This document shows positions 7,700-16,143 of a DNA stretch of 32,014 nt, piece by piece; the first letter of the stretch is position 1; every line of letters starts with the position of its first letter. Below the pieces are notes generated by a model that was given only the letters and a program-made list of their open reading frames with translations, was not told the DNA's origin and ran no database searches. Position numbers and translations under genes: made by a program. Origin of the DNA: Anaerolineales bacterium (lineage in GTDB: Bacteria; Chloroflexota; Anaerolineae; Anaerolineales; UBA11579); NCBI GenBank assembly GCA_016935415.1, contig JAFGRA010000125.1:1-32014 (forward strand), given 5' to 3'.

Positions 7700-8953
7700 A
7701 TGAATAGTTACATCACCCTCTTACGCTGCCGGCCATATTTCCGCAATCTATGGTTGGCATCGGTTGTCAGCCTGCTGGGGGACTGGTTCAACACCATCGC
7801 CACCGTCATCCTGGTCAGCCGCTATACGAACACCGGTTTAGCGGTTAGCGGTCTCTTTCTGGCCCGCACCCTACCACAATTCCTTTTTGGTCCGGTTGCC
7901 GGAGTGGTCGCCGACCGCTTCAACCGCAAGCTCGTCATGGTGATCAGTGATATCATGCGCGCCGGGATCGTGCTCAGTTTCCTGTGGGTAGATCGCCCGG
8001 AGCGCGTTTGGCTGATCTACCTCCTGACCGCGTTGCAACTGACCATCTCCACCTTCTTCAATCCGGCCAGTTCCGCCCTGCTGCCCAGTCTGGTGGAAGG
8101 TGATAAAGAACTGCTGACCAGCAATGTGCTTTCCTCGATCACCTGGTCGGCCATGCTGGCCATCGGGGCAGCGCTGGGTGGCGGTTTTTCGGCCATCTTC
8201 GGCGTGCGCGCCGCCCTGATCGTCGACGCAATCACCTTCTTGGTATCAGCACTGCTGGTATCCCAAATTTACCTGGAGCCGCTCCCCGAAGGTGAAACCC
8301 AGCCGGAACCCACCAGCGGCTGGGCGGATTTCATCGCCGGCCTGCGCTATCTCTGGCAGCACAAGGACACCTTGATGTTAACCACCGTCAAAGCGTTGGG
8401 GCAGATCGGGGCCAGTGATATCATCATCACAGTCTATGCCGAGCGCCTGTTTTCATTGGGCAGAGAAGGTGCGGGGACATTAGGGTTACTCTACGCCGCT
8501 GCCGGAGTCGGAGCTGTACTGGGCCCGGTGATTGGCAACCGCATCGGTGATGGCAGCCAATCCGCCTTGAAGCGCGCCATCCAGATCGGCTTTATTTTGA
8601 TGCCGCTGGGCTGGCTGCTGGTCGGTTGGGCGCCCACGCTGCTCGTGGTCGCGGTTGGTTTCCTGCTGCGCGCCATCGGGGGTTCGGTCAACTGGACATA
8701 TAGCTCCGTACTGATCCAAATGCAAACTCCAGACAAATATTTGGGACGTGTTTTCTCTTTTGATATGGGCTTCTTCACCCTGGGGCTGTCGATTTCCCTA
8801 TGGCTCTCCGGCCAGATGCTGGACAGCTTCCAACTCGACCCGCGCACGCTGACCCTGTATTTCTCCCTGGCCGGTATTGTGCCGGTCGCCATCTGGTTCA
8901 TCTCTCAAAGGCTGCTGGCGAAACAAAATACCCCCGTCACAACATCTCCTTAG
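7700..8953 (+). CDS. MFS transporter
   Basis: A 417-residue inner-membrane major facilitator with about 12 hydrophobic segments, probably an exporter driven by proton exchange. The loop between segments 2 and 3 carries GVVADRFNRKLVM, a good match to MFS motif A (G-x-x-x-D-R-x-x-R-[KR]). The overall style, including the start RPYFRNLWLASVVSLLGDWFN, is that of the EntS/MFS_3 group, members of which export siderophores or drugs. The substrate cannot be inferred. ATG at 7700 gives a typical short cytoplasmic N-terminus. The gene is followed by a strong hairpin. Confidence 0.9.
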   Translation: MNSYITLLRCRPYFRNLWLASVVSLLGDWFNTIATVILVSRYTNTGLAVSGLFLARTLPQFLFGPVAGVVADRFNRKLVMVISDIMRAGIVLSFLWVDRPERVWLIYLLTALQLTISTFFNPASSALLPSLVEGDKELLTSNVLSSITWSAMLAIGAALGGGFSAIFGVRAALIVDAITFLVSALLVSQIYLEPLPEGETQPEPTSGWADFIAGLRYLWQHKDTLMLTTVKALGQIGASDIIITVYAERLFSLGREGAGTLGLLYAAAGVGAVLGPVIGNRIGDGSQSALKRAIQIGFILMPLGWLLVGWAPTLLVVAVGFLLRAIGGSVNWTYSSVLIQMQTPDKYLGRVFSFDMGFFTLGLSISLWLSGQMLDSFQLDPRTLTLYFSLAGIVPVAIWFISQRLLAKQNTPVTTSP

Positions 8954-8958
8954 ATACA

Positions 8959-8984
8959 GAACCTCCCGCTTACACGGGAGGTTC
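8959..8984. terminator. Hairpin terminator between convergent genes
   Basis: GAACCTCCCG (8959-8968) pairs perfectly with CGGGAGGTTC (8975-8984) across a six-base loop. It lies six bases after the MFS stop and 27 bases before the end of the minus-strand lipoprotein gene, so it can serve both. The T tract on the plus strand is interrupted (TCCTATATTT). Confidence 0.75.
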
Positions 8985-9010
8985 TCCTATATTTATTTCA
9001 ATTCAATTGA

Positions 9011-9919
9011 TTACGGCCCCTGACATGGAGAAGGATGCGAAGCGCCCAGGCGGGCACCGCACCAAGCCCCTGAATAACTATCCCAGTTTCCAACAAATTG
9101 ATTGGTGTTCTTTTTCAGCTGGAAGGTGAAATTGCCTGTACCACCATAACTATCTTCCCAGGTACCGGTCAGTGTCTGTTTGTCTCCACTAAGCGTACCC
9201 GAAATCTTAATCCAGTCAGCTCCTGCACCGGTCAATGTAGCATTGACAGAATCCCCAGATTGCACGAACGGCCCTGCCCATGCAGTGGTATCGTTGACCC
9301 AGGTCGTCCAGTTTCCGTTCCAATCATACGGCGGTGGGGTTTTGGTTGGCGTTTTAGACGGCGTAGGTGTTGGCGGCGGTGTCATCACCGGCAGGCTCGA
9401 AGTATCCCCGGATACCGTGGCGTAGTTCCCCCATAACCAGCACGTTCCTGACCGGTCGGGGTTTTGAATGATCCAATAGTCGCCGGCCGCGCTGCGCCCG
9501 ACCACTTCTGCCGTCTCCCCAATCAGCAAGGCGCCGATCAAATCGTAAGCCGTGGAATCGCCGGTCCGGCAGTTGGTATTCTGGCTCACCTTCACCATCG
9601 GGACGGACGGCGTGGCTGTCGAGGTAATCGTTGGTGTCATCGAAGGTGTTGGAGTAAACTCTGGTGTATCGGTCGCCACCGGCTCTGGGGTTTCTCCCGC
9701 GGCAGCGTCACCGGCAGTCGTAGCCGTCGGTGCTCCCGCGTCTGGCACTTCGCCGCCAGCGCTTTCGGTGAGCTGGGCCTGAAGGGTTTGAATGGCCTGC
9801 TGATCGGAATTGTCAGAGACTTCGGTTGGCGGTGCCGCTTCCCCAAGCGTACAAGCCAGCGCCAGAAGCCCTAACAACGCCACAATCGAAAAGATTTTGT
9901 AAGAGCGAGTAATTCTCAT
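9011..9919 (-). CDS. Lipoprotein with SH3-like domain and Thr/Pro linker
   Basis: A 302-residue predicted surface lipoprotein. The signal peptide ends in ALAC (Cys23). Residues 55-107 are a Thr/Pro/Ala-rich spacer. Residues about 110-170 (N-x-NCRTG, YDLIGALLIGETAEVVGR, YWIIQNPDRSGTCWLW) look like a bacterial SH3-type domain, a fold often used to bind cell-wall or surface glycans. A second TP-rich linker (175-197) leads to a C-terminal beta-rich region (about 199-300) with repeated G-T-W/G-T-L strands that I do not recognise. Start ATG is well supported by GGAGG five bases upstream. It is the last gene of the minus-strand run but is separated from the FHA genes by a strong terminator, so it is probably transcribed on its own. 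Confidence 0.85.
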   Translation of the reverse strand: MRITRSYKIFSIVALLGLLALACTLGEAAPPTEVSDNSDQQAIQTLQAQLTESAGGEVPDAGAPTATTAGDAAAGETPEPVATDTPEFTPTPSMTPTITSTATPSVPMVKVSQNTNCRTGDSTAYDLIGALLIGETAEVVGRSAAGDYWIIQNPDRSGTCWLWGNYATVSGDTSSLPVMTPPPTPTPSKTPTKTPPPYDWNGNWTTWVNDTTAWAGPFVQSGDSVNATLTGAGADWIKISGTLSGDKQTLTGTWEDSYGGTGNFTFQLKKNTNQFVGNWDSYSGAWCGARLGASHPSPCQGP

Positions 9920-10000
9920 GCAATCCTCCAGTAGGGTTCTGAGTCAATAAAAGTCCAATTTAGGTATATTTATACCGTCCCCCGCCTAATTTTTCCACAA

Positions 10001-10026
10001 AAAAAGCCCGCCAAAACGGGCTTTTT
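10001..10026 (-). terminator. Rho-independent terminator after the FHA genes
   Basis: AAAAAGCCCG (10001-10010) and CGGGCTTTTT (10017-10026) form a perfect stem around a six-base loop, 10 bases past the stop of the FHA gene at 10037. On the minus strand the right arm runs on into a stretch of seven Ts, the classic form. Confidence 0.9.
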
Positions 10027-10036
10027 CGGTTGCATT

Positions 10037-10465
10037 CTACGGATCAGGGATCTCGACGTCCATATCCAATAAAGAGGAAAGTTTTTCCTGGAGTTCCCTG
10101 GTTTCCGATTTCGATTCTTCGACGATCTCATCTTCCGTATTCTGCACGAACAATACACGCATATTCGCCAAAGTGAAAACATCCCCCGATTTTAAGACCC
10201 AACGGTCTATTTTTTGTTCGCCGACAAATGTGCCTAACGTTGAATTCAGATCATAAAGCATACACGTCCCGCCCTCATAACGAATTTGGGCGTGATAGCG
10301 AGAGACGTTCATATTCCTAATAACAACATCGTTATCCAGGCTACGGCCAATTCGGGTAATAATTTTGTCTAGAAAGACGATCTGATTGTCCAGAACGATA
10401 AACGTTCGTTCCGGATTTTCGTTCATGCCGTCTTCTGATTGGAAACTATCCACGACCTGTGCCAC
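10037..10465 (-). CDS. FHA domain protein (paralogue 1)
   Basis: A 142-residue soluble protein built around a forkhead-associated domain, which binds phosphothreonine peptides. The signature residues are present: I-x-R-I-GR-S-x-DND (GR near residue 40), NVSRYHAQIRY (S-R-x-H) and LNSTLGTFV. The C-terminal tail (about 105-142) is acidic and charged. The start is GTG at 10465 with GGAG six bases upstream; an internal ATG 12 codons later is a weaker option. It has its own promoter-like sequence and a strong terminator, so it can be made independently. No Ser/Thr kinase lies in the window to supply a phosphorylated partner. Confidence 0.85.
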   Translation of the reverse strand: MAQVVDSFQSEDGMNENPERTFIVLDNQIVFLDKIITRIGRSLDNDVVIRNMNVSRYHAQIRYEGGTCMLYDLNSTLGTFVGEQKIDRWVLKSGDVFTLANMRVLFVQNTEDEIVEESKSETRELQEKLSSLLDMDVEIPDP

Positions 10466-10503
10466 TGATTACTCCAAAGATCTTAGGTTATAGATAATAG
10501 CTT

Positions 10504-10531
10504 ATTATACGGACATCTTAACATTTTTCAA
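10504..10531 (-). promoter_or_regulatory. Promoter for FHA paralogue 1
   Basis: On the minus strand TTGAAA (10526-10531) is followed after 16 bases by a consensus TATAAT (10504-10509). Transcription would start near 10497, giving a leader of about 32 bases before the GTG at 10465. Confidence 0.6.
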
Positions 10532-10583
10532 TCCCCCTAGGATACTAAATCTAAAAAGCAGGCCTGGGGTGCCTTTAGCGGGG

Positions 10584-10961
10584 TCATTCGTCATCCTCCC
10601 CTGACAGACCCGGGTCTTTTAATTCACTGGTAACGGAAGCCGATTCGTCTTCTAGTTCCTTGATATTCTGAACGAAAAGCACACGGATATTGGCCATACG
10701 AAAGACATCACCAGACTTAAGCACAATTCGGTTTATTCGTTGGTCTTTCACAAACGTACCCAGGGTGGAATTCATATCGTAAAGTACACATTTTCCAAGT
10801 TCATATCGAATCTGTGCATGTCGCCGGGAGATATTGAGACTTTTGAGCACAATATCATTATCAAGACCGCGACCAATCGTCGTGATGATCTTCTCCAGGA
10901 AATAAACCTGATCGTTGATTACCAGGAAAGTCTGTGCTAATGCCGGGATTTCTTCTGCCAT
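10584..10961 (-). CDS. FHA domain protein (paralogue 2)
   Basis: A 125-residue FHA domain protein, clearly a duplicate of the neighbouring FHA gene: both share TFxVxxxQVxFLxKIIT-x-IGR-x-LDND, the S-R-x-HAQIRYE block, LYD-x-NSTLGTFV and LKSGDVF-x-x-AN-x-RVLFVQN. The tail after about residue 100 differs and is acidic. It should bind phosphothreonine-containing proteins. A TTG at 10976 could extend it by five residues; the ATG at 10961 is preferred, though neither has a good ribosome site. It begins 38 bases after rfbD ends, so it may be transcribed with the rhamnose genes. Confidence 0.82.
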   Translation of the reverse strand: MAEEIPALAQTFLVINDQVYFLEKIITTIGRGLDNDIVLKSLNISRRHAQIRYELGKCVLYDMNSTLGTFVKDQRINRIVLKSGDVFRMANIRVLFVQNIKELEDESASVTSELKDPGLSGEDDE

Positions 10962-10999
10962 TTGCAAATTACACAATCATGAATGTGGTCAAAGCCATT

Positions 11000-11884
11000 C
11001 TATTTACCAGCCATTGCCTTTTCTAGCATGGCACGCCAGGGAGGGACTTCGATTCCAAAAGTTTTTTCAAAGCGTTCACACGAGAGTGGTGAATGCACCG
11101 GACGGCGGGCAGGAGCAGGAAACTCAGCCGATGAAGCCGGAACGATCTCTTCCACGATTTGCTCTGCTTTTCCGGGGTCCAGAGCCAGGATTGCGCGCGC
11201 CCATTCGTAACGATTCACAGCGCCCTTACCACTCAAATGATAAAGGCCACCGTGATCCTGTGCAAAGTTATAGCATGTATCGCCACCTTTGGCAATCACC
11301 TGGGCGGTTAGATTTGCCAACGCCTTGCTCCAGGTCGGGCTGCCGGTCTGGTCATCCACGATACGTAAAGTTTTGTGATGGCGCGCCCATTTCAGCACCT
11401 TGGTGACGAAACTCTGGTCGCCGCCCACGCTGTAGACCCAACTGGTTCGAAAGATGAAATATGCGCCGCCGGCCGCCATGATCGCCTGGTCCCCAGCCAG
11501 TTTGGTTTTGCCGTACACGCTGAGCGGGTTGGCCGCATCGTCCTCCACATATATGGTTGGCTTGGTGCCATCATACACAAAATCGGTCGAATAATGAACC
11601 AGCACAGCGTTGAGCCGGGCGGATTCCTCTGCCAGGGCACGCACCGCGGTAGCATTGATTGCTTCGGCAATTTCCGGTTGTTCCTCAGCCTTGTCGACCA
11701 GTGTATACGCCGCGGCATTGACGATCAACCCAGGTTGCACTTCGCCGACGAACTGGCGCAGCGCGTCCGGTTTCGTAAAGTCGATCTCAGGGTAATCGAC
11801 CGCCGTCAACGTCCCAAATTGAGGTAGGATGCGGGCAAACTCACCGCCAAGCTGGCCGTTCTTGCCAAGCAAAAGGATTTGCAT
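11000..11884 (-). CDS. rfbD: dTDP-4-dehydrorhamnose reductase
   Basis: Last enzyme of dTDP-L-rhamnose synthesis: reduces dTDP-4-dehydro-L-rhamnose with NAD(P)H. At about 294 residues it has the family's normal length. Visible features are the N-terminal Rossmann motif GKNGQLGGE, NAAAYTLVDKAEEQP, the catalytic Y-x-x-x-K in SVYGKTKLAGD, and the preceding STDFVYDG with the catalytic Ser/Thr. Two consecutive ATGs occur (11887 and 11884); GGAG lies four bases before the second, so 11884 is used. It follows rfbA by about 10 bases and completes a contiguous rfbC-B-A-D set. Confidence 0.95.
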   Translation of the reverse strand: MQILLLGKNGQLGGEFARILPQFGTLTAVDYPEIDFTKPDALRQFVGEVQPGLIVNAAAYTLVDKAEEQPEIAEAINATAVRALAEESARLNAVLVHYSTDFVYDGTKPTIYVEDDAANPLSVYGKTKLAGDQAIMAAGGAYFIFRTSWVYSVGGDQSFVTKVLKWARHHKTLRIVDDQTGSPTWSKALANLTAQVIAKGGDTCYNFAQDHGGLYHLSGKGAVNRYEWARAILALDPGKAEQIVEEIVPASSAEFPAPARRPVHSPLSCERFEKTFGIEVPPWRAMLEKAMAGK

Positions 11885-11894
11885 CATACTCCAA

Positions 11895-12770
11895 TCAGCT
11901 GATCTCGCCGCTCACCAAACGCAGCAAGTAGGCCCTATATTCGTTATCGCCCAGCTTATCTGCCAGCGCCTGCAATTGCTGGCGGTCGATATAACCCATG
12001 CGATAGGCAATTTCATCCACACAGGAGATCATCATCCCCTGGCGTTCTTCCACCGCCTGCACAAAATTGGCGGCCTGCAACAAAGAATCATGTGTCCCCG
12101 AATCGATCCAGGCTACGCCGCGCCCTAACACAGTGACCTTCAATTCCCGCTTTTCGAGATAGATGCGGTTCAGGTCGGTGATCTCGATCTCACCACGCGG
12201 CGACGGCGCCAGCGATTCGGCATACTCGACCACATGCCGGTCGTAGAAGTACATCCCTGGCACGGCATAATTTGATTTAGGGTGTTCTGGTTTTTCTTCG
12301 ATGCCGATCGCGGTGCCCTGTTCATCAAATTCGACCACGCCATAACGCCGTGGATTGCGCACCTGATAAGCGAAGATCATCGCCCCTTCCTCCAGGTTCG
12401 CCGCGGCCCGCAGTTGCTCCGGCAATCCATGTCCGAAGAAAATATTATCGCCCAAGATCAGGCAGGTCGGCTCACCGTTGATGAATTCCTTCCCCACCAG
12501 AAAAGCATCGGCCAAGCCACGCGGGGATTCCTGGGCCTTATAGGTAAAATTCAAACCCCATTGCTGCCCATCGTCCAACAAACGTTTGAACGCCGGGAGC
12601 TGGTCGGGGGCGCTGATCACCAGGATATCTTTGATCCCGGACAGCATCAGCATCGATAGCGGATAATAGATCATCGGTTTGTCGTAAACCGGCAACAATT
12701 GCTTACTGATCCCCTTCGTTAAGGGAAATAGTCGAGTTCCGTGTCCACCTGCGAGAATAATACCTTTCAC
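11895..12770 (-). CDS. rfbA: Glucose-1-phosphate thymidylyltransferase
   Basis: First step of dTDP-L-rhamnose synthesis: joins dTTP and glucose-1-phosphate to give dTDP-glucose. The 291-residue protein starts with the nucleotidyltransferase signature [16 protein letters not shown] and continues with [18 protein letters not shown], both near-diagnostic for RmlA. The GDNIFFGHG motif and the GVVEFDEQG and [15 protein letters not shown] segments of the sugar-binding site are intact. The start is GTG, overlapping the rfbB stop (GTGA), which implies translational coupling. Confidence 0.96.
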   Translation of the reverse strand: MKGIILAGGHGTRLFPLTKGISKQLLPVYDKPMIYYPLSMLMLSGIKDILVISAPDQLPAFKRLLDDGQQWGLNFTYKAQESPRGLADAFLVGKEFINGEPTCLILGDNIFFGHGLPEQLRAAANLEEGAMIFAYQVRNPRRYGVVEFDEQGTAIGIEEKPEHPKSNYAVPGMYFYDRHVVEYAESLAPSPRGEIEITDLNRIYLEKRELKVTVLGRGVAWIDSGTHDSLLQAANFVQAVEERQGMMISCVDEIAYRMGYIDRQQLQALADKLGDNEYRAYLLRLVSGEIS

Positions 12771-13852
12771 TCCACTTCTCCTCTTTCTACGTAGTTTTTA
12801 TCGATCCAGGATTGGTAATCTGACTGATCGCTCACCGCCGTGACCCAATCAGGATGATCGAGGTACCAACGCACCGTTTTCTGCATTCCGGTTGATAACG
12901 ACTCACGCGGCTTCCAGCCCAACTCCTGCTCGATTTTCTTAATGTTCATGGCATAGCGCCGGTCATGTCCCGGTCGGTCGGTTACATATTGGATCAACTG
13001 GTCGTGCGGCACATTGGGCGATGCAGGCAGCCACTCATCCAGGATGTCACAGATCGTCCCAATCACTTCCAAATTGACCGGTTGGTTGTTTCCACCAATG
13101 TTATAGGTTTCACCGGGCTTGCCCTGCTCAACCACCAGCCAGATCGCTTCGCAATGGTCTTCCACGTACAGCCAATCCCGGATTTGCTTGCCATCGCCGT
13201 ATACCGGCAAGGGTTTACCCGTCAGCGCATTCAAGATCATCAAGGGAATTAGTTTTTCTGGGAACTGGTAGGGGCCGTAATTATTGGAACAATTGCTGAT
13301 CGTTACCGGCAAACCGTAAGTGTGATAATACGAGCGTACCAGGTGATCGCTGGAGGCTTTGGATGCAGCATAAGGCGAATTAGGGGCATACGGAGTAGTT
13401 TCCGCAAAGGCGGGATCATCCGGCGCCAATGTACCAAATACCTCATCGGTGGAGACGTGATGGAAGCGCACTTGTTCAAGCGGCTTTAATTCCTCGGTCA
13501 GCCAAAGTTTGCGGGCCGCTTCCAACAGCGTGAAGGTGCCAATGATGTTGGTTTGAATGAAATCAGCTGGGCCAAAAATGGAGCGGTCGACATGCGTTTC
13601 AGCCGCAAAATGCACCACCATATCGATGTCATGGTCGCGGAATAAGCACTCCACCAACTCGCTGTCGAGTATATCCCCTTCAACGAAAATGTGCCGATCA
13701 GGGTCAGGCAGATCACTCAGGTTTTCCAGGCTGCCCGCGTAGGTCAGCTTATCCAAGTTGACGATCTGCACGCCGGTGTCTGCTTGCAGCAGATAGCGCA
13801 CGAAATTAGAGCCGATAAAACCGGCTCCGCCGGTCACAAGTACATTTCGCAT
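12767..13852 (-). CDS. rfbB: dTDP-glucose 4,6-dehydratase
   Basis: Second step of dTDP-L-rhamnose synthesis: converts dTDP-glucose to dTDP-4-dehydro-6-deoxyglucose with a bound NAD. It is an extended SDR of 361 residues with the NAD motif [26 protein letters not shown], the catalytic HVSTDEVFG and the Y-x-x-x-K in [14 protein letters not shown]. The [18 protein letters not shown] block is characteristic of RmlB. A GGAGAG ribosome site precedes the ATG closely. A promoter-like sequence in the 77-base gap to rfbC suggests internal transcription of rfbB-A-D. Confidence 0.97.
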   Translation of the reverse strand: MRNVLVTGGAGFIGSNFVRYLLQADTGVQIVNLDKLTYAGSLENLSDLPDPDRHIFVEGDILDSELVECLFRDHDIDMVVHFAAETHVDRSIFGPADFIQTNIIGTFTLLEAARKLWLTEELKPLEQVRFHHVSTDEVFGTLAPDDPAFAETTPYAPNSPYAASKASSDHLVRSYYHTYGLPVTISNCSNNYGPYQFPEKLIPLMILNALTGKPLPVYGDGKQIRDWLYVEDHCEAIWLVVEQGKPGETYNIGGNNQPVNLEVIGTICDILDEWLPASPNVPHDQLIQYVTDRPGHDRRYAMNIKKIEQELGWKPRESLSTGMQKTVRWYLDHPDWVTAVSDQSDYQSWIDKNYVERGEVE

Positions 13853-13878
13853 ATCTCTCCTCTTTTCAAAACAGACTT

Positions 13879-13906
13879 ATTTTACCAAATATAACTTTGA
13901 TTACAA
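13879..13906 (-). promoter_or_regulatory. Candidate internal promoter before rfbB
   Basis: On the minus strand TTGTAA (13901-13906) and TAAAAT (13879-13884) are 16 bases apart in the AT-rich gap between rfbC and rfbB. The predicted start near 13872 leaves about 20 bases of leader containing the rfbB ribosome site. Confidence 0.4.
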
Positions 13907-13929
13907 CCAATCAGGCGCACAAATTCTCA

Positions 13930-14481
13930 TCAATCGAACAATTCGGCTTCGCTCAGCAGTTTCCCCTGGGTATCTTTTCCTGAAACCACCGGTTCAATGT
14001 CTCCCTGAAGCGGCCATTCGATCCCAAGCTCCGGATCATTCCACAAAATAGTGCGTTCCCATTGCGGCGCGTAAAAATCCGTGGTCTTATAAGTGACGTA
14101 GGCTTCTTCGCTCAAGACGTAAAAGCCATGTGCGAAACCCGGCGGCACCCAAAGCTGACGGTTGTTCTCATTCGAAAGTTCCGCGCCTACCCATTGACGA
14201 AAAGTGGGTGAACTCTTCCGAATATCCACACATAAATCAAAAATCTTTCCCTTCAAGACCTGCACCAGTTTGCCTTGTGGCTGCTGGATCTGGTAGTGCA
14301 ACCCACGCAACACACCCTGGCGCGATAAAGACATATTATCCTGCACAAATGCGTGTGGAATTCCCACTTTGTTGTATTTTTCCTGCTGATAGGTTTCGAT
14401 GAAATAACCGCGGTCGTCTCCATACACATCCAATTGGATGAGCAAGACATCGGCGATCTTCGTTGAAATGACTGCAACCAT
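13930..14481 (-). CDS. rfbC: dTDP-4-dehydrorhamnose 3,5-epimerase
   Basis: Third step of dTDP-L-rhamnose synthesis: epimerises C3 and C5 of the 4-keto sugar without a cofactor. The 183-residue length is typical. RmlC signatures are intact: the DDRGYFIETY start, QDNMSLSRQGVLRGLHYQ with the catalytic His, GKLVQVLKGKIFDLCVDIR, and WVPPGFAHGFYVLS. The ATG is preceded by GGGAG at a rather long spacing. It lies 36 bases after the propeller lipoprotein gene and is probably co-transcribed with it. Confidence 0.96.
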   Translation of the reverse strand: MVAVISTKIADVLLIQLDVYGDDRGYFIETYQQEKYNKVGIPHAFVQDNMSLSRQGVLRGLHYQIQQPQGKLVQVLKGKIFDLCVDIRKSSPTFRQWVGAELSNENNRQLWVPPGFAHGFYVLSEEAYVTYKTTDFYAPQWERTILWNDPELGIEWPLQGDIEPVVSGKDTQGKLLSEAELFD

Positions 14482-14517
14482 AATAAGGCCAAACTCCCAG
14501 ATAAAATATTGTACCGC

Positions 14518-16065
14518 TCAACGGATCCAGTTGAAGCAGCAACCGGTATCACCAATGAGTGGTCTTAGGTCATAAACTTCCCCACCATCAACGGGGACGT
14601 AAAGGTCTTTATAAGCAAACAAGCTCCTGAAGAACATCGCGCTGCCATCCGGTAACCAGCCGCAAGTATGCAAACGGTTATCACAATCCGGGATACTCCC
14701 CAGATAGACACCCTCCTGGAGGTTGCCTACATCAAAAATATAAGTTGTTAGATCATGCAGCTTCAGTTCATCAAACCACAGCGAATTGCCGGTATGATAA
14801 TCCATACTGGCAAAAGCAATGCGGCGGTACGGAAACTCGAAGGGCGCAAACACATAATCTCCCAGATCGCCTTCTAAGGGCACATTGGTAGTCTCAAAAG
14901 CAATCCCTGCGCTGGACAAAAGCAGCCGCGCCAACATGATGGTTGGCTTAACCTCTCCGCTCCCTTCATCGGGTAACCCACGCAGCATCAACAAGCGTTC
15001 ATCATTGAGCCAAATTACAGAAGGTTTCGGATCGGTCAGGCCGTAATCAGAGCGAGGCACCTCTGCGATCAGGCTAAGCTGGGTATCGAATACCCCAATC
15101 GATTTACCTTCCTCACCTTCGATATCGAAGAGGATATACTGCCCGCTGGGCGACCACGCGCTGGGTGAATAGCGCGTCAGGATAACGGCAGAACGTTCTT
15201 CCCATTCATCCCCAATGATCACCCTGGCCTGGCTGCCAATACGCGCCAGCCAAACGCCGCCGCCCCGCCAGGTGAGCCATAAGCTGTCCGGCGCCCACAA
15301 GATCGGCTCCGAGAAACAGCCTGTGTAACTGCCATCCAGGCAGCTATCAAAGACGATCGGGGCAGTGATCCCATCCGTGCGCACTACTGCGGCCACGTGC
15401 TGGCTCACATCCTGCCCGGTAAACATCACCCGGTATTGCCATTCAATGAAGGCAATCCAAACACCGTCGGGAGAAGGCATAATCGCCTTGAACGGTTGGC
15501 TCTCATCCCATTCCCAGGGCACTTCGTAGATCAAGCGAACGCGATTGAGCAACAAATTCACATCGTATAACCTGAAAGTGCGCTCCTGACCTTCCTCATT
15601 GTTATTTTCAGCAACTACACTGATGTTACGGGCGCTCTCATTGATGGCGTACTTCCAAATCTTTCCAGAAATAAAGATCTCGGCATCGTCCCCACTGCCC
15701 AAGAAGGTAGTAACTTCCCCAGTATCCCGGCTCAGCCGCTTGACCACGCCCTCAGCAGGTTCAAGCCAAATCAAGTCATAGGTCAGATTCTCCGGCACAC
15801 CCTGCTTCGGCGAATAGACGAACGGCGTCAATGTCGGCTGTAATTCCTGATTCAACACCGGGTTATCTTCATCCATCTGGACAATCACTGGTGTCGCTGT
15901 CGGGAGTTGGAATTCCGGCTCTACCGGCGTTGGTGTCGGTGTGGAAACTTTAATGTTGCCCAATTTATTCCCCTGGCAGGAAACAAACACCAAACTCAAC
16001 AGAGTCAGGCAGAGCATCCCCAATGAAAGACGACCAACCAGGCGTTTATTAAAGTGTGCGTTCAT
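14518..16065 (-). CDS. Beta-propeller (WD40/TolB-like) lipoprotein
   Basis: A 515-residue predicted lipoprotein. A basic N-terminus, hydrophobic stretch and VFVSC (Cys30) give a lipobox, followed by a short TP-rich spacer (STPTPTPVEPE). The rest is rich in short W-x-PDG/W-SP-x-G type repeats of TolB/WD40-like propellers, e.g. MPSPDGVWIAFIEW, WAPDSLWLTWRG, AWSPSGQYILFDIE and CGWLPDGSAMFF. These are the 'do the calculation, ask where in the blade' type of repeat and suggest a binding scaffold with no visible catalytic site. It would sit on the outer face of the membrane. Placed between the acyltransferase and rfbC, it may help assemble or anchor the polysaccharide; that role is inferred only from position. 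Confidence 0.82.
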   Translation of the reverse strand: MNAHFNKRLVGRLSLGMLCLTLLSLVFVSCQGNKLGNIKVSTPTPTPVEPEFQLPTATPVIVQMDEDNPVLNQELQPTLTPFVYSPKQGVPENLTYDLIWLEPAEGVVKRLSRDTGEVTTFLGSGDDAEIFISGKIWKYAINESARNISVVAENNNEEGQERTFRLYDVNLLLNRVRLIYEVPWEWDESQPFKAIMPSPDGVWIAFIEWQYRVMFTGQDVSQHVAAVVRTDGITAPIVFDSCLDGSYTGCFSEPILWAPDSLWLTWRGGGVWLARIGSQARVIIGDEWEERSAVILTRYSPSAWSPSGQYILFDIEGEEGKSIGVFDTQLSLIAEVPRSDYGLTDPKPSVIWLNDERLLMLRGLPDEGSGEVKPTIMLARLLLSSAGIAFETTNVPLEGDLGDYVFAPFEFPYRRIAFASMDYHTGNSLWFDELKLHDLTTYIFDVGNLQEGVYLGSIPDCDNRLHTCGWLPDGSAMFFRSLFAYKDLYVPVDGGEVYDLRPLIGDTGCCFNWIR

Positions 16066-16143
16066 TTCTTTTCAATGTCCACTATCCATACCCAACAACG
16101 TTGGGGAGTATTTTCATTAAAATCAGCCAACTACCTGTATAGA

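Noticed and set aside
10538-10583. Possible terminator after FHA paralogue 2 (short AGGC/GCCT stem and a T run on the minus strand)
   Set aside because: The stem is only four pairs, too weak to call.
16091-16105. CCCAAC-AAC-GTTGGG hairpin between the lipoprotein and acyltransferase genes
   Set aside because: Six-pair stem without a T run and located upstream of the propeller lipoprotein; no clear role.
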